A DNA stretch of 64,000 nucleotides. Source: Paenochrobactrum pullorum (lineage in GTDB: Bacteria > Pseudomonadota > Alphaproteobacteria > Rhizobiales > Rhizobiaceae). Shown here one piece after another: positions 7,509 to 16,759 of this stretch (within the stretch, counting starts at the first letter, position 1; each line of letters begins with the position of its first letter). Location: positions 38,202 through 102,201 of the forward strand of contig NZ_JBHEEH010000009.1 of NCBI RefSeq assembly GCF_041929845.1, written 5' to 3'. The position numbers were made by a program, and so were the translations under genes. The notes below the pieces were generated by a model that saw only the letters and a program-made list of their open reading frames with translations, was not told the origin of the DNA and made no database searches.

Positions 7509-8402
7509 AGAATAATCTTGCATGCAATCATCAATGCAGTCAATGAAAGCTGATATCCGGTTAGGTAGTTGACGCTCTGCCATTGTGATGGCAAGGATAC
7601 TTCGGTCCATCCCTGCATTTTCACGAAACGGAATGGCGACGAGATAGCCGTCTTTAATCCATGTAATGCCGGTAATATGGGCACAGAATACAATAGCTCC
7701 GCCTAAACGCGCAAAGTGTATTAAACTGGCACTGTGCGGCGATGTCATAGCGACATTCAATCTTATGCCCTCGGCCGCACATCTGATGTCGATGATTTTC
7801 CTCAGTGAGGTCGAGATATCAGGAAGTGCAACACTATAGGGCTGGATGTCTTGTAATGTTACATATTCGTAGCTTGCCAATTTATGTTCCGGATGTACAA
7901 GCACGATGGTTTGCATGCTGAAGCGCTTGACAATATTGACGGGTGGAAGATTGGTAAGTGCAAATGTAATGCCGACATCAACCTGACCTTCACGTACCAG
8001 GCGGCCAACATCGGAAGGTGAGGCGACAAATGCCTCAAACTCTATGGCTGCATGCTGTTTCCTATAATTAAAAATAGCTTCCACTAACAAGGCATTGGCA
8101 ATACCATCACTGACAGCAACCCTGATTTTACCGAAATAATCTTGTCGCAGATTGCTCAGATCACTGATGATTTCATCGGACTCAAGCAAAGCTCTACGGG
8201 TATAATCGGCTAATTTTTCACCTGCCGGTGTTAAGGTCATGCCTGATGAGCCGCGCTCGAAAAGCTGCAACTTCAGTTTGGCTTCAAGCGAGCTGATCTG
8301 GCGACTGATTGCAGAACTTGCAACATTTAATTGTTCTGAAGCACCATTCACTGAGCCAGTTTTGGCAACTTCTAAAAAATATTTCAGATTACTCGGCAGC
8401 AT
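7482..8402 (-). CDS. LysR-family transcriptional regulator
   Basis: 306 residues from the ATG at 8402. That start is preferred over the one five codons upstream because GGGGGAG lies at the right spacing before it. The N-terminal winged helix-turn-helix spans residues 1-60 (MLPSNLKYFLEVAKTGSVNG, then AISRQISSLE), followed by a LysR substrate-binding domain. It faces away from the importer operon beginning at 8548, across 145 bases; this is the standard arrangement for a LysR protein controlling its divergent neighbour. It is therefore the likely peptide-responsive regulator of the 8.5-15.3 kb operon. Its last nine residues are encoded by the stem of the shared terminator. Confidence 0.9.
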   Translation of the reverse strand: MLPSNLKYFLEVAKTGSVNGASEQLNVASSAISRQISSLEAKLKLQLFERGSSGMTLTPAGEKLADYTRRALLESDEIISDLSNLRQDYFGKIRVAVSDGIANALLVEAIFNYRKQHAAIEFEAFVASPSDVGRLVREGQVDVGITFALTNLPPVNIVKRFSMQTIVLVHPEHKLASYEYVTLQDIQPYSVALPDISTSLRKIIDIRCAAEGIRLNVAMTSPHSASLIHFARLGGAIVFCAHITGITWIKDGYLVAIPFRENAGMDRSILAITMAERQLPNRISAFIDCIDDCMQDYSKIKAVAVR

Positions 8403-8547
8403 ATGTCTCTCCCCCATATTGCCGTTTCAGCAATACAATATTCTCACAATTGATATTGCAGCAAGGGGCAAGCTGTCACATGATCAGTGCTATAAAAAAC
8501 GGGAATTAAATTAATTATAAAAATAATATTTCTATTGGGAGGGAAAG

Positions 8548-10080
8548 ATGAATTCAGGATTTTTAAAAGCTGGTGTTGCGGCAGCAACTCTCATTATTTC
8601 GATTGCAGCTTTAAGCGGTCCGGCTCTTGCCGGAAAAGCGGATAATACTGTACGCTTTGCTTATGATCAGGCGCCGGAAAGTCTTGATCCCTATTTTAAT
8701 AATGTCCGCATTGGCGTGATTATCGGCCAGCATGTGTGGGATACTTTGGTCTATCGTGATCCTGATACCGGTGAGTATAAAGGCCAACTCGCTGAAAGCT
8801 GGAAGCAGATTGACGATAAAACAATTGAGTTCAAATTGCGTGAAGGCATCAAATTTCATAATGGTGAAGAGTTTGATGCTGACGACGTTATTTTCACGCT
8901 TAATTTTGTTTCAAAACCTGAAAATGGCGTGATCACCCAGCAAAATGTATCTTGGATTGATCATGCGGAGAAGGTTGATAAATATACCGTCCGCCTTGTG
9001 ACCAAGGAAGTGTTCCCGGCGGCTATTGAATATCTTTCCGGCCCCGTCGTCATGCATCCGAATGAATATTATGCCGAGGCTGGCCCTAAGGGAATGAATG
9101 AAAAACCAGTGGGTACCGGTCCGTTTAAAGTGACCAGTTACGATATGGGTAAATCTGTTACACTGGAGAAAAACACTGATTATTTTGCCGATTCACCTAA
9201 AAAACAAGGCGTGATCGAAAAGGTTGATATCCGTTTTATCCCTGACCGCCAGACCCAAGCGGCGGAAGTACTTTCCGACGGTGTTGATTTTATCATGCAT
9301 GTGCCGAAAGATCAGGCCGAGCAGATGGAGGCTGTGCCGCATCTCAAAGTAACATCCGGTGAAACGATGCGTATTGCTTTCATGCAGATGAATTCGCGTG
9401 AAACGACACCTAATAAAGAGTTGCAGGATATCCGTGTACGCAAGGCAATCAGCCATGCAATTGACCGTAAAACCATGACCGAACAGATAGTTGGCAAGGG
9501 TGCACGTGTGCTCAACACTTTCTGTTTCCCTTCACAATTTGGCTGCACAGATGAGGGTGCGGTTGTTTATGAATATGATCCGGAAAAATCGAAAGCACTT
9601 CTCGCCGAAGCTGGATTTGGTAAGGGGCTGAACTTGGAAATTGTAGCCTATCGTGAACGTGATCAGACAGAGGCTATGATCAATTATCTCAAAGCGGTCG
9701 GCATCAATGTCAATCTGCATTTCCTGCAATATGCAGCGATGCGTGAACTGGTGCGCGGTGATAAAGTTGGCCTTACCCATCAGACATGGGGCTCATTCTC
9801 GGTCAATGATGTGTCCGCTTCAACGCCGGTTTATATGGCTTTTGAGGGTGATGATATCGTCCGTGATCCGGAAGTGCGTGATCTGTTGAAAAAGGGTGAC
9901 ACCACCATTGATCCGGAAGAAAGAAAAGCTGTTTACAAGCAAGCTTTGAATTTAATTGCAGATAAAGCACTGGTTCTGCCGCTTTATTCCCTGCCGGTTT
10001 ATTATGTGACGACGGCAGATTTGGAGTTCAAAGCCTATCCCGATGAAATGCCACGTTTCTGGGAAATGAGCTGGAATTAA
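8548..10080 (+). CDS. Peptide ABC transporter substrate-binding protein (DppA/OppA family)
   Basis: 510 residues with a Sec signal peptide (hydrophobic residues 9-24, probable cleavage after ALA near residue 28). The mature protein is an SBP_bac_5 domain: early RFAYDQAPESLDPYFNN, LAESWKQIDDKTIEFKLREGIKFHNGE, GTGPFKVTSYD and the ADKALVLPLYS region near the end. It would capture short peptides or similar solutes in the periplasm. It opens a six-gene operon (binding protein, two permeases, two ATPases, M20 peptidase) divergent from the LysR gene. GGGAGGGAAAG gives a strong ribosome site at the ATG. The exact ligand is unknown. Confidence 0.93.
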   Translation: MNSGFLKAGVAAATLIISIAALSGPALAGKADNTVRFAYDQAPESLDPYFNNVRIGVIIGQHVWDTLVYRDPDTGEYKGQLAESWKQIDDKTIEFKLREGIKFHNGEEFDADDVIFTLNFVSKPENGVITQQNVSWIDHAEKVDKYTVRLVTKEVFPAAIEYLSGPVVMHPNEYYAEAGPKGMNEKPVGTGPFKVTSYDMGKSVTLEKNTDYFADSPKKQGVIEKVDIRFIPDRQTQAAEVLSDGVDFIMHVPKDQAEQMEAVPHLKVTSGETMRIAFMQMNSRETTPNKELQDIRVRKAISHAIDRKTMTEQIVGKGARVLNTFCFPSQFGCTDEGAVVYEYDPEKSKALLAEAGFGKGLNLEIVAYRERDQTEAMINYLKAVGINVNLHFLQYAAMRELVRGDKVGLTHQTWGSFSVNDVSASTPVYMAFEGDDIVRDPEVRDLLKKGDTTIDPEERKAVYKQALNLIADKALVLPLYSLPVYYVTTADLEFKAYPDEMPRFWEMSWN

Positions 10081-10127
10081 TTTCCGCTTTTACCGGCATT
10101 TCACATTTAACTCACTAACGCATAGAG

Positions 10128-10147
10128 CTTCCGCATCACTGCGGAAG
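10128..10147 (+). other. Intercistronic hairpin after the binding-protein gene
   Basis: CTTCCGC and GCGGAAG form a 7-base stem around ATCACT, with a further GAG/CTC pairing outside a one-base bulge. It lies between the binding-protein gene and the first permease gene and lacks a T-run. Such hairpins commonly protect the upstream mRNA and let binding protein outnumber permease; that role is inferred. Confidence 0.6.
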
Positions 10148-10172
10148 TCTCTGTCAGCTTTATGAGGTCAGA

Positions 10173-11090
10173 ATGGCGCTTTTTATTTTAAAGCGACTGG
10201 GACTGGCATTGCTTGTTGCATTGGCTGTATCCGCTATCGCTTTTATTCTGCTCCGTGTTTCAGGTGATCCCGCTATTGCTATTGCAGGCGAGGGCGCGCG
10301 TGATATTGATATCGAGGCGGCGCGTGTCCGTCATGGTCTCGACCAGCCGCTGCTTGTGCAATATTTCTTTTGGCTCGGGCAAATTTTGCAAGGTAATTTT
10401 GGTCAGTCTGTTTTTTATAAAACAGATGTTCTGCCGTTAATTACAGCGAAAATGCCGATTACCTTGAGCCTCGGCCTTTTTTCTATTGCCTTTGCCTTGC
10501 TTATTTCATTTCCGCTTGGCGTATTAGCTGCTGTTTATTCCAATACATGGGTTGACCGGTTGTGTCTCTCCATTGCCGTTGTTGGTCAGGCACTGCCCAA
10601 CTTCTTCTTCGCACTGATTTTGGTAATGATTTTTTCAATTAATCTACGCTGGTTACCGGTTTCCGGCAGCGCCAGTTGGGTGAATTATATCATGCCAACA
10701 ATTGCGCTTGGCTATTATGTAACGCCGGCTTTTATGCGGCTGATACGTGCGGGCATGATTGAAGTTCTGTCATCGGATTATATCCGGACAGCACGCGCCA
10801 AAGGGCTTTCATCGACTTCGGTGATTTTCAAACATGCATTACGCAATGCGGTGATGCCGGTGGTGGCTTTAACAGCCGTTCAACTCGGCTATCTACTTGG
10901 TGGCTCGGTGGTGATTGAAACCATCTTTGCCCTCGATGGCCTTGGATTCCTTGCGTATCAGGGCATTATTCATAAAGATTTTCCGGTCATCCAGTCTGTG
11001 GTAATGATCCTGTCGGTTGTCTATGTACTGCTCACTTTATTGTCGGATATCGCCAATGCATGGCTTAATCCACGATTGCGGGGGCAATAA
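10173..11090 (+). CDS. Peptide ABC transporter permease, DppB type
   Basis: 305 residues of a DppB/OppB inner-membrane permease. An N-terminal helix (residues 8-28) contains SAIAFILLRVSGDPA, then comes the periplasmic loop ending in GNFGQSVFYK, then the five-helix core with the TARAKGLSS...HALRNA coupling loop near 210-225. It ends with ETIFALDGLGF and NPRLRGQ. It is the second gene of the LysR-linked operon, two bases before the next permease. It pairs with that DppC-type protein to form the channel. Length and motifs are complete. Confidence 0.93.
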   Translation: MALFILKRLGLALLVALAVSAIAFILLRVSGDPAIAIAGEGARDIDIEAARVRHGLDQPLLVQYFFWLGQILQGNFGQSVFYKTDVLPLITAKMPITLSLGLFSIAFALLISFPLGVLAAVYSNTWVDRLCLSIAVVGQALPNFFFALILVMIFSINLRWLPVSGSASWVNYIMPTIALGYYVTPAFMRLIRAGMIEVLSSDYIRTARAKGLSSTSVIFKHALRNAVMPVVALTAVQLGYLLGGSVVIETIFALDGLGFLAYQGIIHKDFPVIQSVVMILSVVYVLLTLLSDIANAWLNPRLRGQ

Positions 11091-11092
11091 AT

Positions 11093-11989
11093 ATGACAAA
11101 TTCGACTTCAATGGCTTTGCCAACAACCACTGAAATCAGCGCCGGTGCTCGTTTACGTAAGCGTATCTTCGGACAAAGTTCGCTGTTACTTGGCGGCGGC
11201 GTTTTATTGCTGCTGATTTTAATCGCAATTTTTGCACCTCTATTGGCAACCCATGATCCTTATGTGCAGGACTTGACGCAGCGAAGCCTGCCGCCGGTCT
11301 GGTATCCTAAAGGCACATTCGAACACATCTTGGGCACAGATAATCTGGGGCGGGATTATTATTCGCGTCTGGTTTACGGCACGCGTATTTCGCTGCTGAT
11401 CGGCCTGTCAGTGATGGTCATTTCAGGCATTATTGGTTCCGCACTTGGTCTTCTTGCTGGTTATTTTGGCGGGCGAACCGATCTCGTTGTCACTTTTATT
11501 GTTACAACCCGCCTAGCCATGCCGGTGATGCTGGTAGCGCTGGCAGTGGTCGCTTTGTTCGGTGGTTCATTACCGATTATTATTCTGGTTTTGGGTCTTT
11601 TGAAATGGGATCGATTTGCAGTGGTGATGCGTAGTGCAACACAACAAGCGCGCTCGATGGATTATGTCACCTCGGCACAGGCCATCGGTGCCAGCACGCC
11701 TCGTATCATTCTCGGAGAAATACTGCCCAATGTGTTGCCCCATCTGATCGTGGTGGCAACGCTGGAAGCGGCAAGTGCTATTTTGCTGGAGGCATCCTTG
11801 TCCTTCTTGGGGCTCGGGGTGCAGCCGCCGATACCTTCATGGGGGTTGATGATTTCAGAAGCCAAAAACTACATGTTTTTTGCTTTCTGGATGATTGCAT
11901 TGCCCGGAACTTTACTTGGTATTCTGGTTCTGTCGATCAATCTGACCGGTGACGGTTTGCGAGACATCTTTGCACCGGAGGAGCGCTGA
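11093..11989 (+). CDS. Peptide ABC transporter permease, DppC type
   Basis: 298 residues. A cytoplasmic N-terminus of about 30 residues precedes the first helix (LLLGGGVLLLLILIAIFAPL). The family motif is LGTDNLGRDYYSRLVYG, followed by the core helices, and EASLSFLGLGVQPPIPSWG is the ATPase-contacting loop near residue 235. The C-terminus SINLTGDGLRD.FAPEER is typical. It starts two bases after the DppB-type stop, and its own stop is one base before the first ATPase gene, so the set is translated together. Confidence 0.93.
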   Translation: MTNSTSMALPTTTEISAGARLRKRIFGQSSLLLGGGVLLLLILIAIFAPLLATHDPYVQDLTQRSLPPVWYPKGTFEHILGTDNLGRDYYSRLVYGTRISLLIGLSVMVISGIIGSALGLLAGYFGGRTDLVVTFIVTTRLAMPVMLVALAVVALFGGSLPIIILVLGLLKWDRFAVVMRSATQQARSMDYVTSAQAIGASTPRIILGEILPNVLPHLIVVATLEAASAILLEASLSFLGLGVQPPIPSWGLMISEAKNYMFFAFWMIALPGTLLGILVLSINLTGDGLRDIFAPEER

Positions 11990-11990
11990 T

Positions 11991-12974
11991 ATGACAGATA
12001 ATCTTTTAACGGTGCGCAATCTCAGTGTGGATATCCGAACCTCTTCGGGTACGCTTCATGCGGTGCGTGATATTTCCTTCGAGATCAAACGGGGTGAAAC
12101 ACTTTGCATTGTTGGTGAATCCGGCTGCGGTAAATCTATGACCTCATTGGCGATTATGGATTTATTGCCCAAGGCTGCAAGTCGCAATGCCAGCGAAATT
12201 CGTTTCGATAATATGGAGCTGCATAACAAAAAGAAAACGATCGCTGCTTTGCGCGGGGATCGTTTGTCGATGATTTTTCAAGAACCGATGACAGCGCTTA
12301 ATCCGGCTTATACTATCGGCGACCAGCTGACTGAAGGTTATAAGCGTCATCGAAAAAGCGGCATGCAAGAAGCGCAGGAGAGGGCGGAATATTTGCTGCA
12401 TAAAGTGGGCATTGCTTCGGCGCGTGAGCGTTTGTCGCAATATCCGCATCAATTATCGGGCGGTTTGCGTCAACGCGTGATGATTGCAATGGCACTGATG
12501 TGCGGGCCCGAATTATTGATTGCCGATGAGCCGACAACTGCACTTGATGTGACTATTCAGGCACAAATTCTGCTGTTGTTGAGTGAGTTGCGTGAAGAGT
12601 TCGGCATTTCACTTATACTGATCACCCATGATCTGGGTGTGGTTGCCCGTATCGCTGATCGTGTGGCGGTGATGTATGCGGGGCAGATCATTGAAGAGGG
12701 GCCAGTCGCCGATATTTTCAATGATCCTCGTCATCCTTATACTAACGGCTTGCTGAATTGCATCCCGCTACCCGGTAAAACTGCGCCGGGCGGCAAGCTT
12801 GGTGTTATACCGGGTGTTGTGCCTTCTCTTATCGGTGAAATCGAAGGCTGTGCCTTTCGTGATCGTTGTGCTTTTGCGCAAACTGAATGTCATCAAAATC
12901 CGCCGGTCAATCAGTTCGCTCAGCATAGCTGGCGTTGTATTTATAAGGAGGCGGTACATGCAAACGCTCATTGA
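11991..12974 (+). CDS. Peptide ABC transporter ATPase, DppD type
   Basis: 327 residues from the ATG one base after the permease stop; an in-frame upstream start lies within the permease and is less likely. A single ABC domain: Walker A GESGCGKS near residue 42, QEPMTALNP, signature LSGGLRQR, Walker B LLIADEPTTALD and the switch His in ITHD. The C-terminal extension contains CAFRDRCAFAQTEC with several cysteines, a feature of DppD/OppD proteins that in relatives binds an Fe-S cluster. It forms a heterodimer with the next gene product. The two ATPases are separate here, unlike the fused ATPases of the other three importers. Confidence 0.92.
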   Translation: MTDNLLTVRNLSVDIRTSSGTLHAVRDISFEIKRGETLCIVGESGCGKSMTSLAIMDLLPKAASRNASEIRFDNMELHNKKKTIAALRGDRLSMIFQEPMTALNPAYTIGDQLTEGYKRHRKSGMQEAQERAEYLLHKVGIASARERLSQYPHQLSGGLRQRVMIAMALMCGPELLIADEPTTALDVTIQAQILLLLSELREEFGISLILITHDLGVVARIADRVAVMYAGQIIEEGPVADIFNDPRHPYTNGLLNCIPLPGKTAPGGKLGVIPGVVPSLIGEIEGCAFRDRCAFAQTECHQNPPVNQFAQHSWRCIYKEAVHANAH

Positions 12975-13944
12975 AGTTAATAATGTTACGCGTTCTTTTG
13001 CAATCAACGCCGGCCTGTTTAAAAAACAGCGTATTTTGCACGCGGTCAACGGCATCAGTCTCTCTTTGCAAAAGGGCGAGGTTCTGGGAATTGTGGGTGA
13101 ATCCGGGTGTGGTAAATCCACGTTCGCACGCATGTTGTTGGGGCTGATGCCACCGTCGACCGGCCATATTTCCTTCAACGGGACCGATCTGGCCAAACTG
13201 GACCGCAAAGCGATGGCCAAACAGGTGCAGCCGGTTTTTCAAGATCCTTTTTCATCGCTCAATCCGCGCCGTACGGTGGCTTCTATCGTTGCTTTCCCGC
13301 TGGAAGTCCATGGGATTGGAACAACACAAGAGCGGCGAAAAAAGACGCTTGAAATTATGGATATGGTTGGTTTACCTGCACGTTTTGCTGATCGGTACCC
13401 AAAAGAACTTTCCGGCGGGCAGCGGCAGCGTGTAGCGATTGCCCGTGCCTTGATCATGCGGCCCGATGTGATCATTTGTGATGAACCGACATCGGCGCTT
13501 GATGTCTCGGTACAATCTCAAATTCTCAATCTTTTGATGGATTTGCGTAACGAGCTGAACCTTACTTATGTTTTCATCAGCCATAATCTGGCCGTGGTCG
13601 AGCATATCGCGACCCGCGTTGCGGTGATGTATCTGGGGCGAGTAGTTGAACTGTCTGACACAGCGCGTTTGTTCAGCGATCCGCAGCATCCTTATACACG
13701 CGCTTTGTTGGGTTCCGTTCTGACACCGGTGCCCGGACTGCCGATACCTGACACAGGGCTTGGTTTGGCTTTTCCCGATCCGCTTAATCCACCATTGGGC
13801 TGCGTATTCAATCCGCGCTGTCATCTGGCCACAGAACAATGTCGCAGAGATCAACCGCCTCTAATCCGTCATGACGGACGCGAGGTAGCTTGTTTTCTGG
13901 CTGGACAACGCTCCCATATATCAATGAAGGAAATGCACTCATGA
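12958..13944 (+). CDS. Peptide ABC transporter ATPase, DppF type
   Basis: 328 residues. The ATG at 12958 lies 17 bases inside the end of the DppD-type gene and follows an AAGGAGG ribosome site; the longer in-frame extension is spurious. Walker A GESGCGKS is near residue 50, then the QDPFSSLNPRRT loop, signature LSGGQRQR, Walker B VIICDEPTSALD and ISHN as the switch region. The C-terminal GCVFNPRCHLATEQC again carries the cysteines of the DppD/DppF group. Its stop overlaps the start of the M20 peptidase, tying import to peptide breakdown. Confidence 0.92.
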   Translation: MQTLIEVNNVTRSFAINAGLFKKQRILHAVNGISLSLQKGEVLGIVGESGCGKSTFARMLLGLMPPSTGHISFNGTDLAKLDRKAMAKQVQPVFQDPFSSLNPRRTVASIVAFPLEVHGIGTTQERRKKTLEIMDMVGLPARFADRYPKELSGGQRQRVAIARALIMRPDVIICDEPTSALDVSVQSQILNLLMDLRNELNLTYVFISHNLAVVEHIATRVAVMYLGRVVELSDTARLFSDPQHPYTRALLGSVLTPVPGLPIPDTGLGLAFPDPLNPPLGCVFNPRCHLATEQCRRDQPPLIRHDGREVACFLAGQRSHISMKEMHS

Positions 13945-15329
13945 GCCGTGAAGCCAGTATTGCTGCTGCGACCAACTATTTTGATAATGGTCAGTTTAAA
14001 GAAGATTTAGCCCGTCGTGTTGCTATCCCGAGCGAAAGCCAGAATAGTGAGCGATTGGATGCGCTTCATGCTTATTTGCATGATGAAATGATCCCTGCTT
14101 TTCAAGAAATGGGATTTGCGACCGAAATTATCTATCACGATAATCTCGATCTGCCTTTTCTTTATGCCGAGCGGATTGAAGGCGAGGGATTGCTTACCGT
14201 TTTGGGTTATGGGCATGGCGATGTCATTCGCGGCCTTGATGATGAGTGGGCAGATGGCTTGTCTCCGTGGGAAATGAAAGAGAAAAACGGGTTTTTATAC
14301 GGCCGAGGGACAGTTGATAATAAAGGCCAACACCAGATTAATATGGCGGGTTTGAGGGCAGTTCTCGATACACGTGGCAAATTAGGGTTCAACGCCAAAT
14401 ATCTGATTGAAATGGGTGAGGAACGCGGTTCACCGGGTTTGCGTGAAATTTGCCATAAATATAAAGACAAGCTGAAGGCTGATCTGCTGATCGCATCCGA
14501 TGGGCCAAGGCTTAATATGGATCGCCCGACGATTTTTTTAGGCTCTCGTGGTGGCGTTACTTTTGATCTCACGATCGACGCGCGTGAGGGCGGGCATCAT
14601 TCCGGTAATTGGGGCGGTGCTCTGTCAAATCCGGCAGTACAATTGGCACATGCTTTAGCAAGTCTGGTGGGGCCGACGGGCCAAGTGCGATTACCTGAAT
14701 TGGTGCCGGAAGCCCTGCCTCAAGCAGTGCGTAATGCACTGAAAGATTGCAAAATTGATGGTGGTATAGACGGGCCGGAAGTTGATCCCGACTGGGGGGA
14801 GCCGGGTTTGACAACCGAAGAGCGGGTTTTTGGTTGGTGTTCGCTGGAAGTGCTTGCCATGGAAGCGGGTAATCCACGCACGCCGGTCAATGCAATCCCG
14901 CCGCGCGCGTGGGCGCGTTTGCAATTGCGTTTTGTGGTTGGTGTTGATCCGCATAATGTTGTGCCGACCGTTCGTAAACATTTGCAACGCCAAGGACTTT
15001 CAATGGTGAAAGTTGAATTGTCGAAGGAAGAGATTTTTGCTGCGACAAGACTGGATCCGGAGGATCCATGGGTCACATGGGCGCTTAATTCACTTGAAAA
15101 AACAACCGGTAAAAAGCCTGCTTTATTGCCTAATCTGGGCGGGTCTCTGCCTAATGACAGTTTTTCTGATATATTGGGCATGCGGACGATTTGGGTGCCG
15201 CATTCTTATCCGGGCTGCTCGCAACATGCGCCTAACGAACATATGCCTTTATCCATTGCGCGTGAAGCGCTTGGCATGATGGCAGGGCTTTATTGGGATT
15301 TAGGCGAACCAGCCGCCGGAAAAGCATAA
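13941..15329 (+). CDS. M20 family metallopeptidase, cytosolic
   Basis: 462 residues from the ATG that overlaps the ATPase stop (ATGA). Dizinc M20 site: H92 and D94 in GYGHGDV, bridging D126 in GRGTVDNKG, E160-E161 in MGEERGSPG, and a late His in YPGCSQHAPNEH. An inserted dimerisation domain lies between about residues 190 and 330. No signal peptide, so it works on imported substrates. Relatives hydrolyse dipeptides, acylated amino acids or carbamoyl groups; the operon suggests the imported peptide is cut here. The exact bond is unknown. Confidence 0.9.
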   Translation: MSREASIAAATNYFDNGQFKEDLARRVAIPSESQNSERLDALHAYLHDEMIPAFQEMGFATEIIYHDNLDLPFLYAERIEGEGLLTVLGYGHGDVIRGLDDEWADGLSPWEMKEKNGFLYGRGTVDNKGQHQINMAGLRAVLDTRGKLGFNAKYLIEMGEERGSPGLREICHKYKDKLKADLLIASDGPRLNMDRPTIFLGSRGGVTFDLTIDAREGGHHSGNWGGALSNPAVQLAHALASLVGPTGQVRLPELVPEALPQAVRNALKDCKIDGGIDGPEVDPDWGEPGLTTEERVFGWCSLEVLAMEAGNPRTPVNAIPPRAWARLQLRFVVGVDPHNVVPTVRKHLQRQGLSMVKVELSKEEIFAATRLDPEDPWVTWALNSLEKTTGKKPALLPNLGGSLPNDSFSDILGMRTIWVPHSYPGCSQHAPNEHMPLSIAREALGMMAGLYWDLGEPAAGKA

Positions 15330-15337
15330 ATATGGCA

Positions 15338-15365
15338 GATAAGCCCTGTTCCCGCAGGGCTTATC
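15338..15365 (+). terminator. Hairpin closing the peptide-import operon
   Basis: GATAAGCCCTG and CAGGGCTTATC form a perfect 11-base stem around TTCCCG, 9 bases after the M20 stop. There is no T-run after it, so it may be a processing or partial-termination structure rather than a strong terminator. Confidence 0.65.
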
Positions 15366-15393
15366 GTGTGCTTCAGACATCAGGAGAGCAGCT

Positions 15394-16731
15394 TTGAGTA
15401 GTTTGTCTTTCTTCCGCGATATGATTGATGCCATCGCTGAAAGAGGGCAGCGATTGATTTTAATCGCTCCCCGCAGCACAAAAGAACATGCAACAACCGA
15501 TGAATTGGCGGCTCAGTGCGAGCATTTATTGTCGAGCCGTGGTGAAGCATCTGGCCTCGCTTTAGCCCATGATATTTTAACCCAATGGCAAAATCTTAAT
15601 GACGAGGAACAAACTGCTTTTATGCAGATGCTGTTGCAGCGCTTTGGTGCAGATGATGAGCGGATTGAACGGGCAATCACTAGCTATCAAACGGATAAAA
15701 CACCCAAAAATCTGGCCAGGTTACATCTTTGCGCTGAGCCGAAACGACAAGAACTGATCCGGCGTTTGAATGCAGCGCCAAAAGGCACTGCCAAGCTTGT
15801 GCAAATGCGCGAGAAATTGCTTAAATTACAACAGAAAATACCGGAACTGGAGGCGGTTGATGCAGATTTTACGCATCTTTTTACCTCATGGTTCAATCGT
15901 GGTTTCTTGCAACTGCGTTCGATTGATTGGACAACGCCTGCGCATATTCTGGAAAAGATCATTCAATATGAAGCTGTGCATGCGATTGGAAATTGGAATG
16001 AATTGCGCAGTCGATTGGCACCTGCCGATCGCCGTTGTTTTGCATTCTTCCACCCGCAATTGACGGATGATCCGCTGATTTTTGTTGAGGTAGCACTCAC
16101 ACGTTCGACACCGGATAACATTGCCGATGTGCTCGATGATGATCGCGAGCCTCTTAATCTTAAAGATGCCGATACGGCGGTTTTTTATTCCATCTCCAAT
16201 TGTCAGGACGGTTTGCGTGGCATTTCGTTCGGCAGTTTTTTGATCAAACAGGTCGTGGAGGAACTGCGGCGGGATTTGCCGCAACTCAAAACTTTTGTGA
16301 CACTCTCGCCGGTACCGGCTTTTGCGCATTGGTTAAAACAGGCTGGTGATTCAGATGGAAAGTTGCAACTTGATCATCTGCGAACGCTAATCGCCAGACC
16401 TGACTGGTATGAAGATGACGTATGTATCAAAGAGATCGAACCTTTGTTCGATCGCATCGCGGCACATTATTTTATCAATGTGCGCGATAAACGCGGGCGG
16501 GTGCTTGATCCGGTTGCTCGTTTCCATCTTGGCAATGGTGCGCGTTTGGAGAGGCTTAATTTCATGGGCGATTTGTCAAAAAGGGCTTTGCATCAATCAC
16601 ATGGTTTGATGGTCAATTATCTCTACAAGCTGGATGATATCGAGCGCAATCATGAGGCCTATGCCGAACGTGGCGAAGTGATTGCTGCACCTGAAATCAT
16701 CAAGCTCGCAGCTAAGTCAGACAACAAATAA
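15394..16731 (+). CDS. matA: Malonyl-CoA decarboxylase
   Basis: 445 residues covering the full malonyl-CoA decarboxylase family: a helical N-terminal region (residues 1-140) and the C-terminal acyltransferase-like catalytic domain with EAVHAIGNWNELRSRL, RCFAFFHPQLTDDPLIFVEVAL, FYSISNCQDGLRGISFG and the late HQSHGLMVNYLYKL. It converts malonyl-CoA to acetyl-CoA and CO2. The start is TTG, preceded by AGGAGA at good spacing; no ATG fits. It lies 28 bases upstream of matB, making the usual matAB malonate-use pair. The malonate carrier and the MatR regulator are not seen here. Confidence 0.93.
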   Translation: MSSLSFFRDMIDAIAERGQRLILIAPRSTKEHATTDELAAQCEHLLSSRGEASGLALAHDILTQWQNLNDEEQTAFMQMLLQRFGADDERIERAITSYQTDKTPKNLARLHLCAEPKRQELIRRLNAAPKGTAKLVQMREKLLKLQQKIPELEAVDADFTHLFTSWFNRGFLQLRSIDWTTPAHILEKIIQYEAVHAIGNWNELRSRLAPADRRCFAFFHPQLTDDPLIFVEVALTRSTPDNIADVLDDDREPLNLKDADTAVFYSISNCQDGLRGISFGSFLIKQVVEELRRDLPQLKTFVTLSPVPAFAHWLKQAGDSDGKLQLDHLRTLIARPDWYEDDVCIKEIEPLFDRIAAHYFINVRDKRGRVLDPVARFHLGNGARLERLNFMGDLSKRALHQSHGLMVNYLYKLDDIERNHEAYAERGEVIAAPEIIKLAAKSDNK

Positions 16732-16759
16732 AATCATAAAAATAATAGGGGAAGAATGA